A stretch of 64,000 bases of DNA from Photobacterium ganghwense. GTDB taxonomy: Bacteria; Pseudomonadota; Gammaproteobacteria; Enterobacterales; Vibrionaceae. Of this stretch, positions 51,671-60,848 are shown piece after piece; position 1 is the first letter of the stretch; each line of letters opens with the position of its first letter. Under the pieces are notes generated by a model, which had not been told where the DNA came from, searched no databases, and worked only from the letters and a program-made list of their open reading frames with translations. The DNA is taken from the NCBI RefSeq assembly GCF_003025595.1, contig NZ_PYMI01000007.1, positions 116,553 through 180,552 on the forward strand, read 5' to 3'. The translations under genes and the position numbers were made by a program.

Positions 51671-51818
51671 GCCCACGGAGGAGGTATTTGGTGGATAACG
51701 CATCAGCCTGTTCAAATAGTCTTTAAGTAGCAATGTGTTAAGTGGCAATGTGCTAAATACTAACTCTTTAACAATAATGCTTTAAGTCATAGTCTTTAAT
51801 CAATCACCCTATCCACAA

Positions 51819-51852
51819 CAAGCCCGGACTGAATAGATTCAGCCCGGGCTTG
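51819..51852. terminator. Long hairpin between converging yfcC-like and binding-protein genes
   Basis: A 16-bp stem with one mismatch (51819-51834 with 51837-51852, CAAGCCCGGRCTGAAT) lies 15 nt after the binding-protein stop. The T-tracts are short, so efficiency is uncertain. Confidence 0.6.
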
Positions 51853-51866
51853 CCTCTTTCTTCGTC

Positions 51867-53612
51867 TTAGTGTTTCACCGGATGCTCATCACCGGCCTGC
51901 CGGGTTTCGGTATCGGTGGCTGTTGGGCGAAGGGCCAGCACATGCAGCAACCGCTCTGGTGCCTGCGGCCAGACCAGCGGACTGGCGACCGGGTTATCTT
52001 TGTTGAACCAGCCCGTGAACCGACGGGTGTTGTACTGGTAAAACTGCACGGTGTTGTAGAGCGGCACTGTGATCTGTCGGCTGGCGGTGATATGGCTCAG
52101 CTCATGGATGATTGCCAGACGCTGCTTCGCGGTCGGCGCGACCGGGAAGCGGGCCAGCAAGGTATCGATCGCCGGATCCCGGTAATAATGTTTGGCATAG
52201 CGGGGATACTGCGGCGCCTGATAGGCGCTGTTGAAGGCCATATCGAAGTACTTAAACGGGGTCGGTCCCTGCGGGTAATTGGTCAGTGCCAGCTGGTAGT
52301 CGGCATGGCTGAATCGCTCAGCAAACTCATTGAAGTTCGTCTCAATAGTGCTCACCTTCAGACCGATTTCCCGCAGCATTTCACTGGCAAGCAGTGCCGT
52401 GGTATTGAAATCGGTCCAGCCACGAGGCGTCATAATCGTGAGTTCCAGTGGTTTCCCGGACGGCAGGTCACGCCAGCCATCATTGTTCTGGTCCGTCACC
52501 TGAATCTGCGCCAGCAAATCACCAGCCAATTGTGGGTTGTAGGTCATGTAGGGCCGGTAGCGCTCCGCTTCAAGCGGATTGGCCCAGCTTTGAAAACGCT
52601 CACTCATCCCGGATGCAAAACGGGATGGCTCACCTTGTCCGAAAGTGGCAATGTCGATCATCAACTGGCGCTGAATGGCCATCGAAACGGCCCGCCGGAA
52701 CGCCAGCTGGTTGAAAACCGCGCGGACTTTCGGATCCTGTGCCCTGAAATTGAACATCAGGCTGATATTGCTGGCCGGTGGCAGCCAGTATTGGAAATCA
52801 GGAGAAAGCGAGGCGTAATGCCGTTCGATGTCCGGGATGAAACTGCCGGTCCAGTCAAATTCGCCGGAGGCAATACGCGTGATGAAGTCATCATTATTGG
52901 TGACCTTGGGATAGCGCAGGCAGTCAATATGTCGCTCGCTGGCCTGCCAGTATACGGGATTGGCGCACTGGAGGTAGCCGGAGTCACTCAGCGCGTGGAT
53001 TTCTGTAAAAGGCCCTGTACCGACAGGGACTGGATTGGTGAAGTGTACATAATCGGTCACCGTGCGCCATTGGTGCTCAGGCACTATCGGCAGCAAGACC
53101 AGCGTGTATGCGACCAAAGCATTAGGCTTCTTCAGCCGGAAATAGACCTCATACTGTGACCGCTTCTCGATTTTTTGCACCCACTGGTTAATGCCATGGG
53201 AATCCAGTTCTGGATATTTTTGCGCAATGGCAAAGGAAAACAGCACATCATCAGCGGTAAAAGGTTTTCCGTCAGACCACTTTACCCCCCGGCGCAAGGT
53301 GAAGTGTATCCCTTTTAAATCCGGATCGAGCGCATAGTGGGTGGCTAAACGGTATTCAGGTTTGTTGTTCTGAAGCGTATTAAATATCACCAGTGGCTCA
53401 AAAATAAATTCATGCGTTGTAGGCATGCTGGACTTTAAAAAGGGATTGAAATTAGCAGTGATACTGTCTTTGTATTCCGGTACAAGCGTCAGAATGCTCG
53501 GGTTTTTGAAGGCTGGTTCTGTGGCGAGAAGGTTGGTTGAAAATAGATTTAAAACAATAAGTAAGGCTGATATCTGAAGCGTGGGCTGGTGCGAAAAAAA
53601 ACTGCTGAACAT
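51867..53612 (-). CDS. Extracellular solute-binding protein, family 5 (peptide-type)
   Basis: Periplasmic binding protein of 581 aa. A signal peptide occupies about residues 1-31 (ISALLIVLNLFSTNLLA before TEPAF). The SBP_bac_5 domain shows FTLRRGVKWSDGKPFTADDV near 110 and NISLMFNFRAQDPKVRAVFN near 290, and the C-terminal region ends with a Leu-rich helix. The family binds oligopeptides, nickel, dipeptides or plant-derived molecules. No permease or ATPase gene is adjacent on the same strand, so it probably serves a transporter encoded elsewhere. The neighbouring dipeptidase hints at peptides. Confidence 0.85.
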   Translation of the reverse strand: MFSSFFSHQPTLQISALLIVLNLFSTNLLATEPAFKNPSILTLVPEYKDSITANFNPFLKSSMPTTHEFIFEPLVIFNTLQNNKPEYRLATHYALDPDLKGIHFTLRRGVKWSDGKPFTADDVLFSFAIAQKYPELDSHGINQWVQKIEKRSQYEVYFRLKKPNALVAYTLVLLPIVPEHQWRTVTDYVHFTNPVPVGTGPFTEIHALSDSGYLQCANPVYWQASERHIDCLRYPKVTNNDDFITRIASGEFDWTGSFIPDIERHYASLSPDFQYWLPPASNISLMFNFRAQDPKVRAVFNQLAFRRAVSMAIQRQLMIDIATFGQGEPSRFASGMSERFQSWANPLEAERYRPYMTYNPQLAGDLLAQIQVTDQNNDGWRDLPSGKPLELTIMTPRGWTDFNTTALLASEMLREIGLKVSTIETNFNEFAERFSHADYQLALTNYPQGPTPFKYFDMAFNSAYQAPQYPRYAKHYYRDPAIDTLLARFPVAPTAKQRLAIIHELSHITASRQITVPLYNTVQFYQYNTRRFTGWFNKDNPVASPLVWPQAPERLLHVLALRPTATDTETRQAGDEHPVKH

Positions 53613-53934
53613 GGGTTTACCGGATGATGCTGGTTATGGCGGTATTTTATAAAGATAAGCTACGCCATGTTGCGGGATGGATCAAATACTCTCGAGTCGG
53701 GGTTCTTGACTGTTTTATGCGTAAAATGTAATTTTTTATTCTATCATTCGGTAAGTTAATGAAATGTTGCCAAATTGAATGGGTAGTGATACCTTCGAGA
53801 AAGTGTTCGAAAAGCAGGCAATCTGTCTACCGTAAAAGTGTAGGTTTTCACCAGAGGCGAAAACCCGCGAACGATGGCAAAAGGTCGGATTTTTTTGGAT
53901 GTAAGTTGTTCACGGAATACAGGAGTTAGCGCAC
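53613..53934. other. Divergent intergenic region binding protein / basic amino acid importer
   Basis: It contains the promoters of both units. A 7-bp inverted repeat (GGTTTTC at 53843-53849, GAAAACC at 53859-53865) lies about 70 bp before the importer. No convincing ArgR box was found. Confidence 0.4.
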
Positions 53935-54705
53935 ATGGCAGGTGAAGTGGCGCTTGATGTAAAGGATTTACACAAATCTTTCGGTCAGAATGAAGTCCTG
54001 AAAGGGATTTCACTAACTGCCCACCGTGGTGATGTGATTTCTATTATTGGCTCTTCCGGCTCAGGCAAGAGTACTTTTCTTCGCTGTATTAATTTGCTTG
54101 AAACCCCGACCCAGGGGGAGATTTGGGTAAACGGCGAACTGATCAAAATGAAAAACAATCGTCAGGGCGAGTACCTGCCGGTTGATGAAAAGCAGGTGCA
54201 GCGCATTCGCTCCCGCCTGGCAATGGTGTTTCAGGGATTCAACCTCTGGTCGCATATGACGGTACTGGGCAATGTTATTGAAGCACCGGTTCACGTTCTG
54301 GGCGTGCCTAAAGCTGAAGCCATTGAGCGGGCAGAAGCCCTGCTGAAAAAAGTCGGTCTGTATGAGCGTCGTCATTATTACCCCGGTCACCTGTCGGGTG
54401 GCCAGCAGCAGCGTGCGGCGATTGCGCGTGCACTGGCCGTTGACCCGGAAGTGATGCTGTTTGATGAACCTACCTCGGCGTTAGACCCGGAATTGGTGGG
54501 CGAGGTACTGGGTGTTATGCAGGATCTGGCGCAGGAAGGCCGTACTATGCTGGTGGTGACCCACGAGATGGCTTTCGCTCGTGATGTCTCAAATCAGGTC
54601 ATGTTTTTACATCAGGGTAAAGTGGAAGAGCAGGGAGAACCTGCAAAATTATTCACTAACCCGGATTCAGAACGTCTGCAACAGTTTATTTCTTCTATAT
54701 ATTGA
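53935..54705 (+). CDS. Basic amino acid ABC importer, ATP-binding subunit (HisP/ArtP type)
   Basis: ATPase of 256 aa. Walker A GSSGSGKST is at residues 41-49, Q-loop MVFQGFNLWSHMTVL near 96, signature LSGGQQQRAAIARAL near 153, Walker B VMLFDEPTSALDP near 173, and the MLVVTHEM H-loop. The length and the NNRQGEYLPVDEKQVQRIRS insertion near 75 resemble HisP more than the shorter ArtP. The gene order ATPase, binding protein, permease, permease is that of artPIQM. Ribosome site CAGGAG precedes the ATG. It belongs to a plus-strand operon of four genes that ends at a strong terminator. Confidence 0.9.
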   Translation: MAGEVALDVKDLHKSFGQNEVLKGISLTAHRGDVISIIGSSGSGKSTFLRCINLLETPTQGEIWVNGELIKMKNNRQGEYLPVDEKQVQRIRSRLAMVFQGFNLWSHMTVLGNVIEAPVHVLGVPKAEAIERAEALLKKVGLYERRHYYPGHLSGGQQQRAAIARALAVDPEVMLFDEPTSALDPELVGEVLGVMQDLAQEGRTMLVVTHEMAFARDVSNQVMFLHQGKVEEQGEPAKLFTNPDSERLQQFISSIY

Positions 54706-54787
54706 TGGGACAAAACCGGACGGGCAAAGACTTGTCAGGTAATCAGGACAATAACAACAGACAAAGCAAACATAACAGGAGTAGAAG

Positions 54788-55564
54788 ATGAAAAAATGGA
54801 TTTTGGCCGCTGCTGTCGTTTCAGCACTAGGCGTTACCTCTGCCCAGGCAAAAGAATGGAACACCGTGCGTTTTGGTATTGAAGGGGCTTACCCTCCGTT
54901 CAGCTGGACGGAACCAAGCGGTGAACTGAAAGGCTTTGATGTCGACATGGCGAATGCGCTGTGTCAGGAAATGCAGGCGAAATGTAAGATCGTGGCCCAG
55001 GACTGGGACGGCATTATTCCGTCACTGCTGGCGCGTAAATATGATGCCATCATCGCGGCGATGTCGATTACCGATGAGCGTAAGAAGAAAGTCGACTTTA
55101 CCGGTAAGTACGCCCTGATCCCAAATAAGTTCGTGGCGAAGAAAGGCACGGACATTGTGTTCACCAAAGAAGGTCTGAAAGGGGTGAAAGTCGGCGTACA
55201 GCGTGCGACTACGCACGACAAATACCTGACGGATAACTACGGTGATGCCGTTGAGATTGTCCGTTACGGCTCGTTTGATGATGCCTACCTGGATCTGAAA
55301 GCTGGTCGTATTGCGACAATTTTGGGTGATGCGTCTGCACTTGAAGACGGTCTGCTGAAAAAAGCGGGCGGTGACGACTTCGAGTTTATCGGTCCGTCTC
55401 TGACTGATCCGCAGTGGTTCGGCGAAGGCTTCGGGATTGCGGTACGCAAACAGGATAAAGATCTGACCAAGAAACTGGATGAAGCGATCAAATCTCTGCG
55501 TGAGAAAGGGATCTACCAGGAAATCGCGTCTAAATACTTCGCTTATGACGTATACGGGCAATAA
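54788..55564 (+). CDS. Basic amino acid ABC importer, periplasmic binding protein
   Basis: Periplasmic protein of 258 aa with signal peptide MKKWILAAAVVSALGVTSAQA (about residues 1-21). Family 3 binding-protein signatures are FGIEGAYPPFSWTEPSGELK near 30, GFDVDMANALC, DWDGIIPSLLARKYDAIIAA and the hinge FAKKGTD-type strand. The GFDVDMAxxLC and TDERKKKVDFT pattern matches histidine/lysine/arginine/ornithine binders (HisJ, ArgT, AotJ); arginine or ornithine is likely. Ribosome site CAGGAG is seven nt upstream of ATG. Confidence 0.9.
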   Translation: MKKWILAAAVVSALGVTSAQAKEWNTVRFGIEGAYPPFSWTEPSGELKGFDVDMANALCQEMQAKCKIVAQDWDGIIPSLLARKYDAIIAAMSITDERKKKVDFTGKYALIPNKFVAKKGTDIVFTKEGLKGVKVGVQRATTHDKYLTDNYGDAVEIVRYGSFDDAYLDLKAGRIATILGDASALEDGLLKKAGGDDFEFIGPSLTDPQWFGEGFGIAVRKQDKDLTKKLDEAIKSLREKGIYQEIASKYFAYDVYGQ

Positions 55565-55647
55565 CGCTTAATCACAGAGCAACAGTCCCGGAAGTTTTTG
55601 TCTTCCGGGGCTGATTCTCCTCCTGAGTCGTAATAAGGAGCTTCCTT

Positions 55648-56388
55648 TTGATTGATTTAAAAGGTTACGAATGGTCACTGATGGAAGGGGCTCTGATCAC
55701 CCTGCAAGTGGCCTTGCTATCTCTCATTTTGGCCATGATTCTGGGGATGGTCGGCGCTCTGGCGAAACTGTCTCCGTACCGTTGGGCGCGTGCTGTTGCC
55801 ACAACTTACACCACGGTGATTCGTGGTATCCCGGATCTGGTGTTAATGATGCTGATTTTCTTCGGCGGGCAAATGCTGCTCAACGACAGCCTTTATCAGC
55901 TCAATGAATCTATCAACAACTTTTTTTCTTCCAGCGATCCTAATCATGAGTGGGCCACTTATCTGCCTGACTATATTGAGATCAGTCCTTTTGTAGCCGG
56001 TATTATGACCATTGGCTTCATTTTCGGTGCGTATATGGCCGAAACGTTCCGTGGCGCTATCCTGGCGGTCGACAAGGGCGAACTGGAAGCGGCCAAAGCC
56101 TATGGGATGGGCAGTGTGCTGTCATTCCGACGCATTCTGTTGCCTCAGATGATTCGTCACGCCCTGCCGGGATTTGGTAACAACTGGCTGGTGCTGCTGA
56201 AAACCACGGCACTGGTGTCTGTTATCGGGCTTGACGACATGGTGCGCAAAGGAGCACTGGCGGCGGGGACAACCCAGATGCCGTTTACCTTCTACATGAG
56301 CGTTGCCATTATTTTTCTTGTTTTCACCTCGCTGTCGACCACTGGCCTGAAGTGGGCAGAGCGTAAATTCAGCATTCACACGAGGTAA
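55648..56388 (+). CDS. Basic amino acid ABC importer, permease (HisQ type)
   Basis: Inner-membrane permease of 246 aa with about five helices. The EAA motif (GELEAAKAYGMGSVLSFRRI, near residue 146) couples to the ATPase. It is the HisQ-like partner, with the N-terminal TLQVALLSLILAMILGMVGA and TVIRGIPDLVLMMLIFFGGQ. The start codon is TTG at 55648, with AAGGAG eight nucleotides upstream. A loop insertion at about 85-115 (NNFFSSSDPNHEWATYLPDY) is longer than in E. coli HisQ. Confidence 0.9.
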   Translation: MIDLKGYEWSLMEGALITLQVALLSLILAMILGMVGALAKLSPYRWARAVATTYTTVIRGIPDLVLMMLIFFGGQMLLNDSLYQLNESINNFFSSSDPNHEWATYLPDYIEISPFVAGIMTIGFIFGAYMAETFRGAILAVDKGELEAAKAYGMGSVLSFRRILLPQMIRHALPGFGNNWLVLLKTTALVSVIGLDDMVRKGALAAGTTQMPFTFYMSVAIIFLVFTSLSTTGLKWAERKFSIHTR

Positions 56389-56390
56389 GT

Positions 56391-57068
56391 ATGGACTTCA
56401 GTATTCTGTCTGACTCGTGGCCAATTTATTGGCAGGGTTTTTATACCACCTTTTGGATGGTTGTGGTCGCATTGATCATTGGCTTAATGATTGCGGTGCC
56501 TGTCGGGGTAGCGCGTAACAGTCGTCAACCGTTGATTTACGGGCCGGCCTGGGCATTTATTTATTTCTTCCGCGGCACGCCGTTGCTGATCCAGCTCTAC
56601 CTGATCTACTACGGGCTGAGCCAGCTGATGGATGTGCAGGGGACGTTATGGCAGGAAGCTTGGTTCTGTGCGCTGGTGGCGTTCGTGCTGAACACGGCAG
56701 CATATACGGCGGAAATCGTACGTGGCTCAATCAACAGCATGCCGAAAGGGGAAATTGAAGCGGCCAAGGCCTACGGTATGAGTCAGTGGCAGGCGTTCAG
56801 CCGCATTATCCTGCCGAGCTCACTGCGCCGTGCATTGCCGGCTTACAGTAACGAAGTGATCTTCATGCTGCACGGCTCGGCCGTCGCCGGGATTGTGACC
56901 ATCGTGGATTTGACCGGTGCCGCGCGTATTGTTAACTCCCGTTACTATGCGCCGTTTGAATCGTACCTGTTTGCCGGAATGTGCTATATGGTTCTGACGT
57001 TCACGATTCTGTGGTGTTTCCGTAAAATGGAAGGACGTTGGATGCGTCACATGCGCGCCCTGTCGTGA
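56391..57068 (+). CDS. Basic amino acid ABC importer, permease (HisM type)
   Basis: Second permease, 225 aa, with five predicted helices and the EAA motif GEIEAAKAYGMSQWQAFSRI near residue 124. FFRGTPLLIQLYLIYYGLSQ near 60 is the characteristic HisM/ArtM N-terminal signature. It begins 2 bp after the HisQ-type stop. It pairs with the HisQ-type subunit to form a heterodimeric channel. The operon ends with a near-perfect terminator about 120 nt downstream. Confidence 0.9.
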   Translation: MDFSILSDSWPIYWQGFYTTFWMVVVALIIGLMIAVPVGVARNSRQPLIYGPAWAFIYFFRGTPLLIQLYLIYYGLSQLMDVQGTLWQEAWFCALVAFVLNTAAYTAEIVRGSINSMPKGEIEAAKAYGMSQWQAFSRIILPSSLRRALPAYSNEVIFMLHGSAVAGIVTIVDLTGAARIVNSRYYAPFESYLFAGMCYMVLTFTILWCFRKMEGRWMRHMRALS

Positions 57069-57186
57069 TGTGAACTTTATCGTAAGGTGATCGTTATCGT
57101 GGTTGAGTTTTGTGGGATATGAGGTTCGTCTGTCACACGAAGGCGGTACCTTAACTGGGAGTCAGTCACCCACATCACAGCTAATC

Positions 57187-57222
57187 AAAAAGCGCCGGGA
57201 TGAATTCATCCCGGCGCTTTTT
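57187..57222. terminator. Terminator of the basic amino acid importer operon
   Basis: A perfect 36-nt palindrome (A5-GCGCCGGGATGAA and its complement) with A and T tracts, about 120 nt after the last permease gene. Confidence 0.92.
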
Positions 57223-57439
57223 TGGATCGGATGGTTCAAGCTGGAAGGTCAGGCGTTTGGTTCTGACCGCGTGAATAGTGTTTCCGTTCGGTTTCCAACA
57301 TGACGAATGGCGTTGTTCCCCTCACTGAATCTCACTACATTTCACGGCTTTTCACTTCACTTCAATTTACTTAGCCTTACCTCACCGTATTTCGCTATTC
57401 TCTCAATCTCAATCTCAATCTCAATCTCAGCGGAAGCCG
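57223..57439. other. Intergenic region with hexamer repeat, downstream of grxB
   Basis: There is no gene. A short open frame over the repeat (ISISISIS) is an artefact of the repeat. The repeat itself is listed separately. Confidence 0.5.
57401..57429. repeat. Hexanucleotide microsatellite TCTCAA x4.8
   Basis: Four full head-to-tail copies of TCTCAA and a partial fifth lie 11-39 bp past the grxB stop codon. The unit is in phase with codons but lies outside any supported gene. Confidence 0.85.
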
Positions 57440-58090
57440 TTAAACCGCCACATCGTCGTACAGTGCAATGCCGGTCAGTGCCGCCACTTCCTCAATGTAC
57501 TGACGTACACGAGGCGGGAACTGAATCCCTTTCACTACAGTCAGGTTACGCAGTGACGGGAACAGGTTGACGTCATCGTAGCTCAGCAGATTGTGGCGTT
57601 CAGACGGCAGTACCAGCCAGTCCAGCAGGCCGAATGAAGCATTGACCTTCGCCAGGTTTTCTTCTGTCTGGGCAAACGCGGTGTCGAAGTCCTGCTCCAG
57701 CATTGCGGATTTATTTTTCGTAAACCAGGCTTTGGCTTCCTGACATTGGAATTCCGGCAGGTCAATCATCATCCAGCGCGGGTAGAGCAGGCGGCTGGTA
57801 TAAGGCCGGGAGGCTTCCGCCCACGCAGCGATATTGTGATCCTGACTACCGGTAGCCAGTTGTGGATTGCCGTCCCAATTATCCAGATAAGCGGCGATGT
57901 CCAGGCTTTCTGCCATGTAACTGCCGTCTTCTTTTTGCAGGATAGGGACCAGGTTTGCCCCCACTTTTTCTATTCGGGCGTCGACATCGTGGTTTTGCAG
58001 GTAAACCCGCTCGATGCTGAGCTTTTTCAGCCCTGCGACCATCATGGCTTTGATACAGAACGGGCAGTGGTCGAACACAAACAGTTTCAT
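57440..58090 (-). CDS. grxB: Glutaredoxin 2
   Basis: Glutathione-dependent oxidoreductase of 216 aa (E. coli GrxB 215). The active site CPFC is at residues 9-12 in MKLFVFDHCPFCIKA. A thioredoxin-fold half (1-75, with VPILQKEDGSYMAESLDIA) is followed by an all-helical GST-like half (about 85-216). It belongs to the GST-fold type of glutaredoxins, which do not support ribonucleotide reductase well. The next gene on the minus strand is xthA, only 27 bp upstream, so both may share one transcript. Confidence 0.93.
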   Translation of the reverse strand: MKLFVFDHCPFCIKAMMVAGLKKLSIERVYLQNHDVDARIEKVGANLVPILQKEDGSYMAESLDIAAYLDNWDGNPQLATGSQDHNIAAWAEASRPYTSRLLYPRWMMIDLPEFQCQEAKAWFTKNKSAMLEQDFDTAFAQTEENLAKVNASFGLLDWLVLPSERHNLLSYDDVNLFPSLRNLTVVKGIQFPPRVRQYIEEVAALTGIALYDDVAV

Positions 58091-58117
58091 GGTTGCTCCT
58101 TGCGGTATGCCGGAAGA

Positions 58118-58924
58118 TTAGTTAAACGTCGTCCAGATTGGCGCGTGATCGGATGGCTTGTCAATGCCGCGCAGCTCATAGTCGATACCGCTGTCAATAC
58201 AGCGTTGCGCCAGTGCAGGTGTGGCCAGAATCACGTCGATACGCAGGCCGCGGTTGTCATCAAAACCACGAGAGCGGTAATCGAACCACGAGAACTTGTC
58301 GTCCACGTCCGGGTACTGCTGACGGAATGTATCGACCAGTCCCCAATTCATCAGGGTGCTCAGCCATTCACGCTCGATTGGCTGGAATGAACATTTACCG
58401 GTTTTCAGCCAGCGTTTGGCGTTGGCCGGGCCGATGCCAATATCGAGATCAATCGGGCTGATGTTGATGTCACCCATCACAATCAGCTCTTCATCGTTGC
58501 TGTGATGCGTGTTCAGGTAAGTCATCAGATCGGCGTAGTACTTCTCTTTGGCCGGGAATTTGGTTTCATGGCTGATGTTATCGCCCTGAGGGAAGTAGCC
58601 GTTCAGGACAGTCACTTTGCTGCCGTCTTCACGGGCAAAAGTGGCCATGATCATTCGACGCTGGGCTTCATCATCGTCCGTTGGGAAGCCTTTTTTCACT
58701 TCCAGCGGAGTCTGTTTACACAGCATGGCCACGCCGTAGTGGGCTTTCTGGCCGTGGAAATAAACCTGGTAGCCCATCGCTTCAATGTCTTCGAGCGGGA
58801 ACGCTTCATCGTGCACTTTAATTTCCTGCAGGCCGATAATGTCCGGCTGGTGCTTGTCGATCACGGCCTGAAGCTGGTGAAGGCGGGCGCGAAGGCCATT
58901 GATATTGAAGGAAATGACTTTCAT
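58118..58924 (-). CDS. xthA: Exodeoxyribonuclease III
   Basis: Mg-dependent AP endonuclease and 3' exonuclease of base excision repair, 268 aa (E. coli 268). Motifs in order: MKVISFNINGLRAR (Asn7 metal site), DIIGLQEIKVHDE (Glu34 by position), GDINISPIDLDIG (Asp/Asn near 151), WFDYRSRGFDDN near 212, and the catalytic GIDKPSDHAPIW with His near 259. It precedes grxB on the same strand with 27 bp between them. Confidence 0.96.
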   Translation of the reverse strand: MKVISFNINGLRARLHQLQAVIDKHQPDIIGLQEIKVHDEAFPLEDIEAMGYQVYFHGQKAHYGVAMLCKQTPLEVKKGFPTDDDEAQRRMIMATFAREDGSKVTVLNGYFPQGDNISHETKFPAKEKYYADLMTYLNTHHSNDEELIVMGDINISPIDLDIGIGPANAKRWLKTGKCSFQPIEREWLSTLMNWGLVDTFRQQYPDVDDKFSWFDYRSRGFDDNRGLRIDVILATPALAQRCIDSGIDYELRGIDKPSDHAPIWTTFN

Positions 58925-59119
58925 TAATGAGTCTGCCTTTGATTGATAATTTTTGCTATATCAGCAGGGTTACGCTGGTCGTGCGCACAGCACGCGAGCA
59001 ACGCAGGGGGTTGTCAGGTAGGGTAACAGGAACCTTTGGTGCTGTGCCAGCGGCTTATGGCCGCCAGCGTGTTTTTGCGGCGGTAAGAGTGACTGGCACT
59101 TAGGGTCAGCTACCTGAGG

Positions 59120-59668
59120 TCAGCAACGCGGCGAGCGTTGTTCCCATTCGTTGCGAAGAATGGCCATGACGATGGTATCCCACCACTGATCTTTGAAAAA
59201 ACGGTGCTGTTTAAACCGCGCCTCCTGACGCATACCCAGTAGCCGACACAGCCGGAGGGCTGGGACATTAGCACTCAGCGTTTCCGCATACACACGGTGA
59301 AGGCCGCACTGCGTAAAGCCGAAGGTCATCAGAGCATCGGCAGCTTCTTCCATCAGCTGCTTGCCATGATAGTGACGATTCAGTCCGCAGCCGATGGCTG
59401 CCTGTCGGTCAGCCTCGGTTCTCAGGCAGGCAATACCTATAAACTGGCCTGTAGCTTTGAGCTCGACGGCGAGCTGGTAATGGGTTCTGGGGCATTCCTG
59501 TGCCTGAGCCATAAACAGGGCTGCCAGCTGACGGTAATGGGCCGGGGTACAGTCATCATCGTGGTAAAAGCGGCGGTATTTTTCATCGCGGGTCAGGGCG
59601 ACAAATGCCTCGGTGTCTTCGGGCTGCATGTCTCTCAGACGCAGTCGGCGAGTCTCTATAGTGAACAT
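59120..59668 (-). CDS. GNAT family N-acetyltransferase
   Basis: Acetyltransferase of 182 aa of the RimJ/RimL-like (Acetyltransf_3) group. ETRRLRLRDMQPEDTEAFVA at the N-terminus is typical, the acetyl-CoA-binding strand region is IGCGLNRHYHGKQLMEEAAD near 90, and LRLCRLLGMRQEARFKQ near 135 matches the family's V.N.AS..vleKlGF position. The substrate is unknown. It overlaps the following kinase-like gene by 13 bp (59656-59668), with that gene upstream on the same strand. Confidence 0.85.
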   Translation of the reverse strand: MFTIETRRLRLRDMQPEDTEAFVALTRDEKYRRFYHDDDCTPAHYRQLAALFMAQAQECPRTHYQLAVELKATGQFIGIACLRTEADRQAAIGCGLNRHYHGKQLMEEAADALMTFGFTQCGLHRVYAETLSANVPALRLCRLLGMRQEARFKQHRFFKDQWWDTIVMAILRNEWEQRSPRC

Positions 59669-60228
59669 GATGCATCCTTGCTGTCAGCGTGCTGGTCAGG
59701 TTGCACGGCGTTCAGGAAGGCTTGTGTTTCTGCCGGGCTGCGCAGGCGGACAAAGCGGATATGGGGATAGTCCGGCGATTGCATCAGGGCACTGTAACGG
59801 CGACGATTTTTCGCATAGTTCCGGAGGGTCCAGAGCAGGATGGAATCTTTGCTGAGCAACAGATTACCCAGCGTTTCTTTATTTCCCGTTCCCGGCCAGA
59901 GCTCCTTACCGGGCAGCCAACGGCTCAGGGCGCGCTTCAGTGCCTGATAAAAGGTTCTCGGGAAGGAATAATCAACCCAGATAATGGTATCGACATGTTG
60001 CCATTTTACGGGTTCTGTCCGGCTGTAGTTACCGTCCAGTACCCAGTATGGCTGGTGGGTGATGTCCGCAATCTTGTCCAGTAACTCGCTGTCTGGTGTC
60101 TGTGTCCAGTTGGGTTTCCAGAACAGGGCATCTATTTCGTGATAAGGGTATCCCAGCTGGGCCGCCAGTTGTTTGCTGAGCGTCGATTTACCGCTGCCGC
60201 TGGTACCAATAACATTAATACGTTCCAT
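59656..60228 (-). CDS. P-loop AAA/adenylate kinase-like protein (FlaR/topology modulation type)
   Basis: P-loop NTPase of 190 aa with Walker A GTSGSGKST at residues 8-16 and the DALFWKPNW motif near 33, shared with proteins annotated as DNA topology modulation protein FlaR or adenylate kinase. Two further motifs, VLDGNYSRTEP and IIWVDYSFPRTF, mark the strand with Walker B function. The actual substrate of these proteins is not established. It is the first gene of a two-gene unit with the acetyltransferase. Confidence 0.82.
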   Translation of the reverse strand: MERINVIGTSGSGKSTLSKQLAAQLGYPYHEIDALFWKPNWTQTPDSELLDKIADITHQPYWVLDGNYSRTEPVKWQHVDTIIWVDYSFPRTFYQALKRALSRWLPGKELWPGTGNKETLGNLLLSKDSILLWTLRNYAKNRRRYSALMQSPDYPHIRFVRLRSPAETQAFLNAVQPDQHADSKDASCSL

Positions 60229-60470
60229 GTATTCTCTCTGATTTGTCCCGTTCCTGTCATCGTTCTGTTACCGAGCGGGCTGAAAATGTCCCTGTGGCTT
60301 GAAAATCCATGACTGCGTTGGCAACCTGCCATCACCTTTCGCTGTACATTATGCAATAGATTGTATTTCATGTACCACGGGGGAGAGGCAATTTTCCGCT
60401 GGTATGTGGTGACAGTTGCAGGCTTTGACTATGCTCTTTGAGACACTACATCACCCAATGAGGAGAGGCT

Positions 60471-60719
60471 ATGGGTATCATTTCTTGGATTATTCTCGGC
60501 CTGATTGCTGGTGCGCTGGCGAAATGGCTGATGCCCGGTGACGATGGCGGCGGCTGGATTGCGACCATTCTGCTTGGGGTCGTTGGTGCCTTCGTCGGTG
60601 GCTGGGTTGGATCATTCATCGGTTTAGGGCCAGCAACCGGGGTCAATATCGGGAGTCTGATCACCGCGACATTCGGGGCCCTGATAGTGTTGTTTGTGTA
60701 TAACAAGTTCATCCGTTAG
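60471..60719 (+). CDS. GlsB/YeaQ/YmgE family stress-response membrane protein
   Basis: Small hydrophobic protein of 82 aa with three membrane helices (residues about 3-20, 27-50 and 57-76) and the family's glycine-rich signature IAGALAKWLMPGDDGGGWIA, then LLGVVGAFVGGWVG. Members are induced by envelope or acid stress in E. coli; the mechanism is unknown. A good ribosome site (GAGGAG) lies just before the ATG. A GC-rich hairpin follows the stop (about 60719-60734) with no T-tract. Confidence 0.93.
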   Translation: MGIISWIILGLIAGALAKWLMPGDDGGGWIATILLGVVGAFVGGWVGSFIGLGPATGVNIGSLITATFGALIVLFVYNKFIR

Positions 60720-60848
60720 GGCGCGCAGGCGCCCAACCGGAGGTGAGCATGTTCAGAATTTTCGATGATCATGCTCGACTGTCCCCTCCCGACAGAATGA
60801 CCGGCGCTTCTTATAATCATCTCATCAGTCAGCAATGAGGGATGAACA

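Noticed and set aside
57307..57570. 87-aa open frame over the hexamer repeat
   Set aside because: The ISISISIS stretch is produced by the microsatellite, and the frame runs antisense into grxB.
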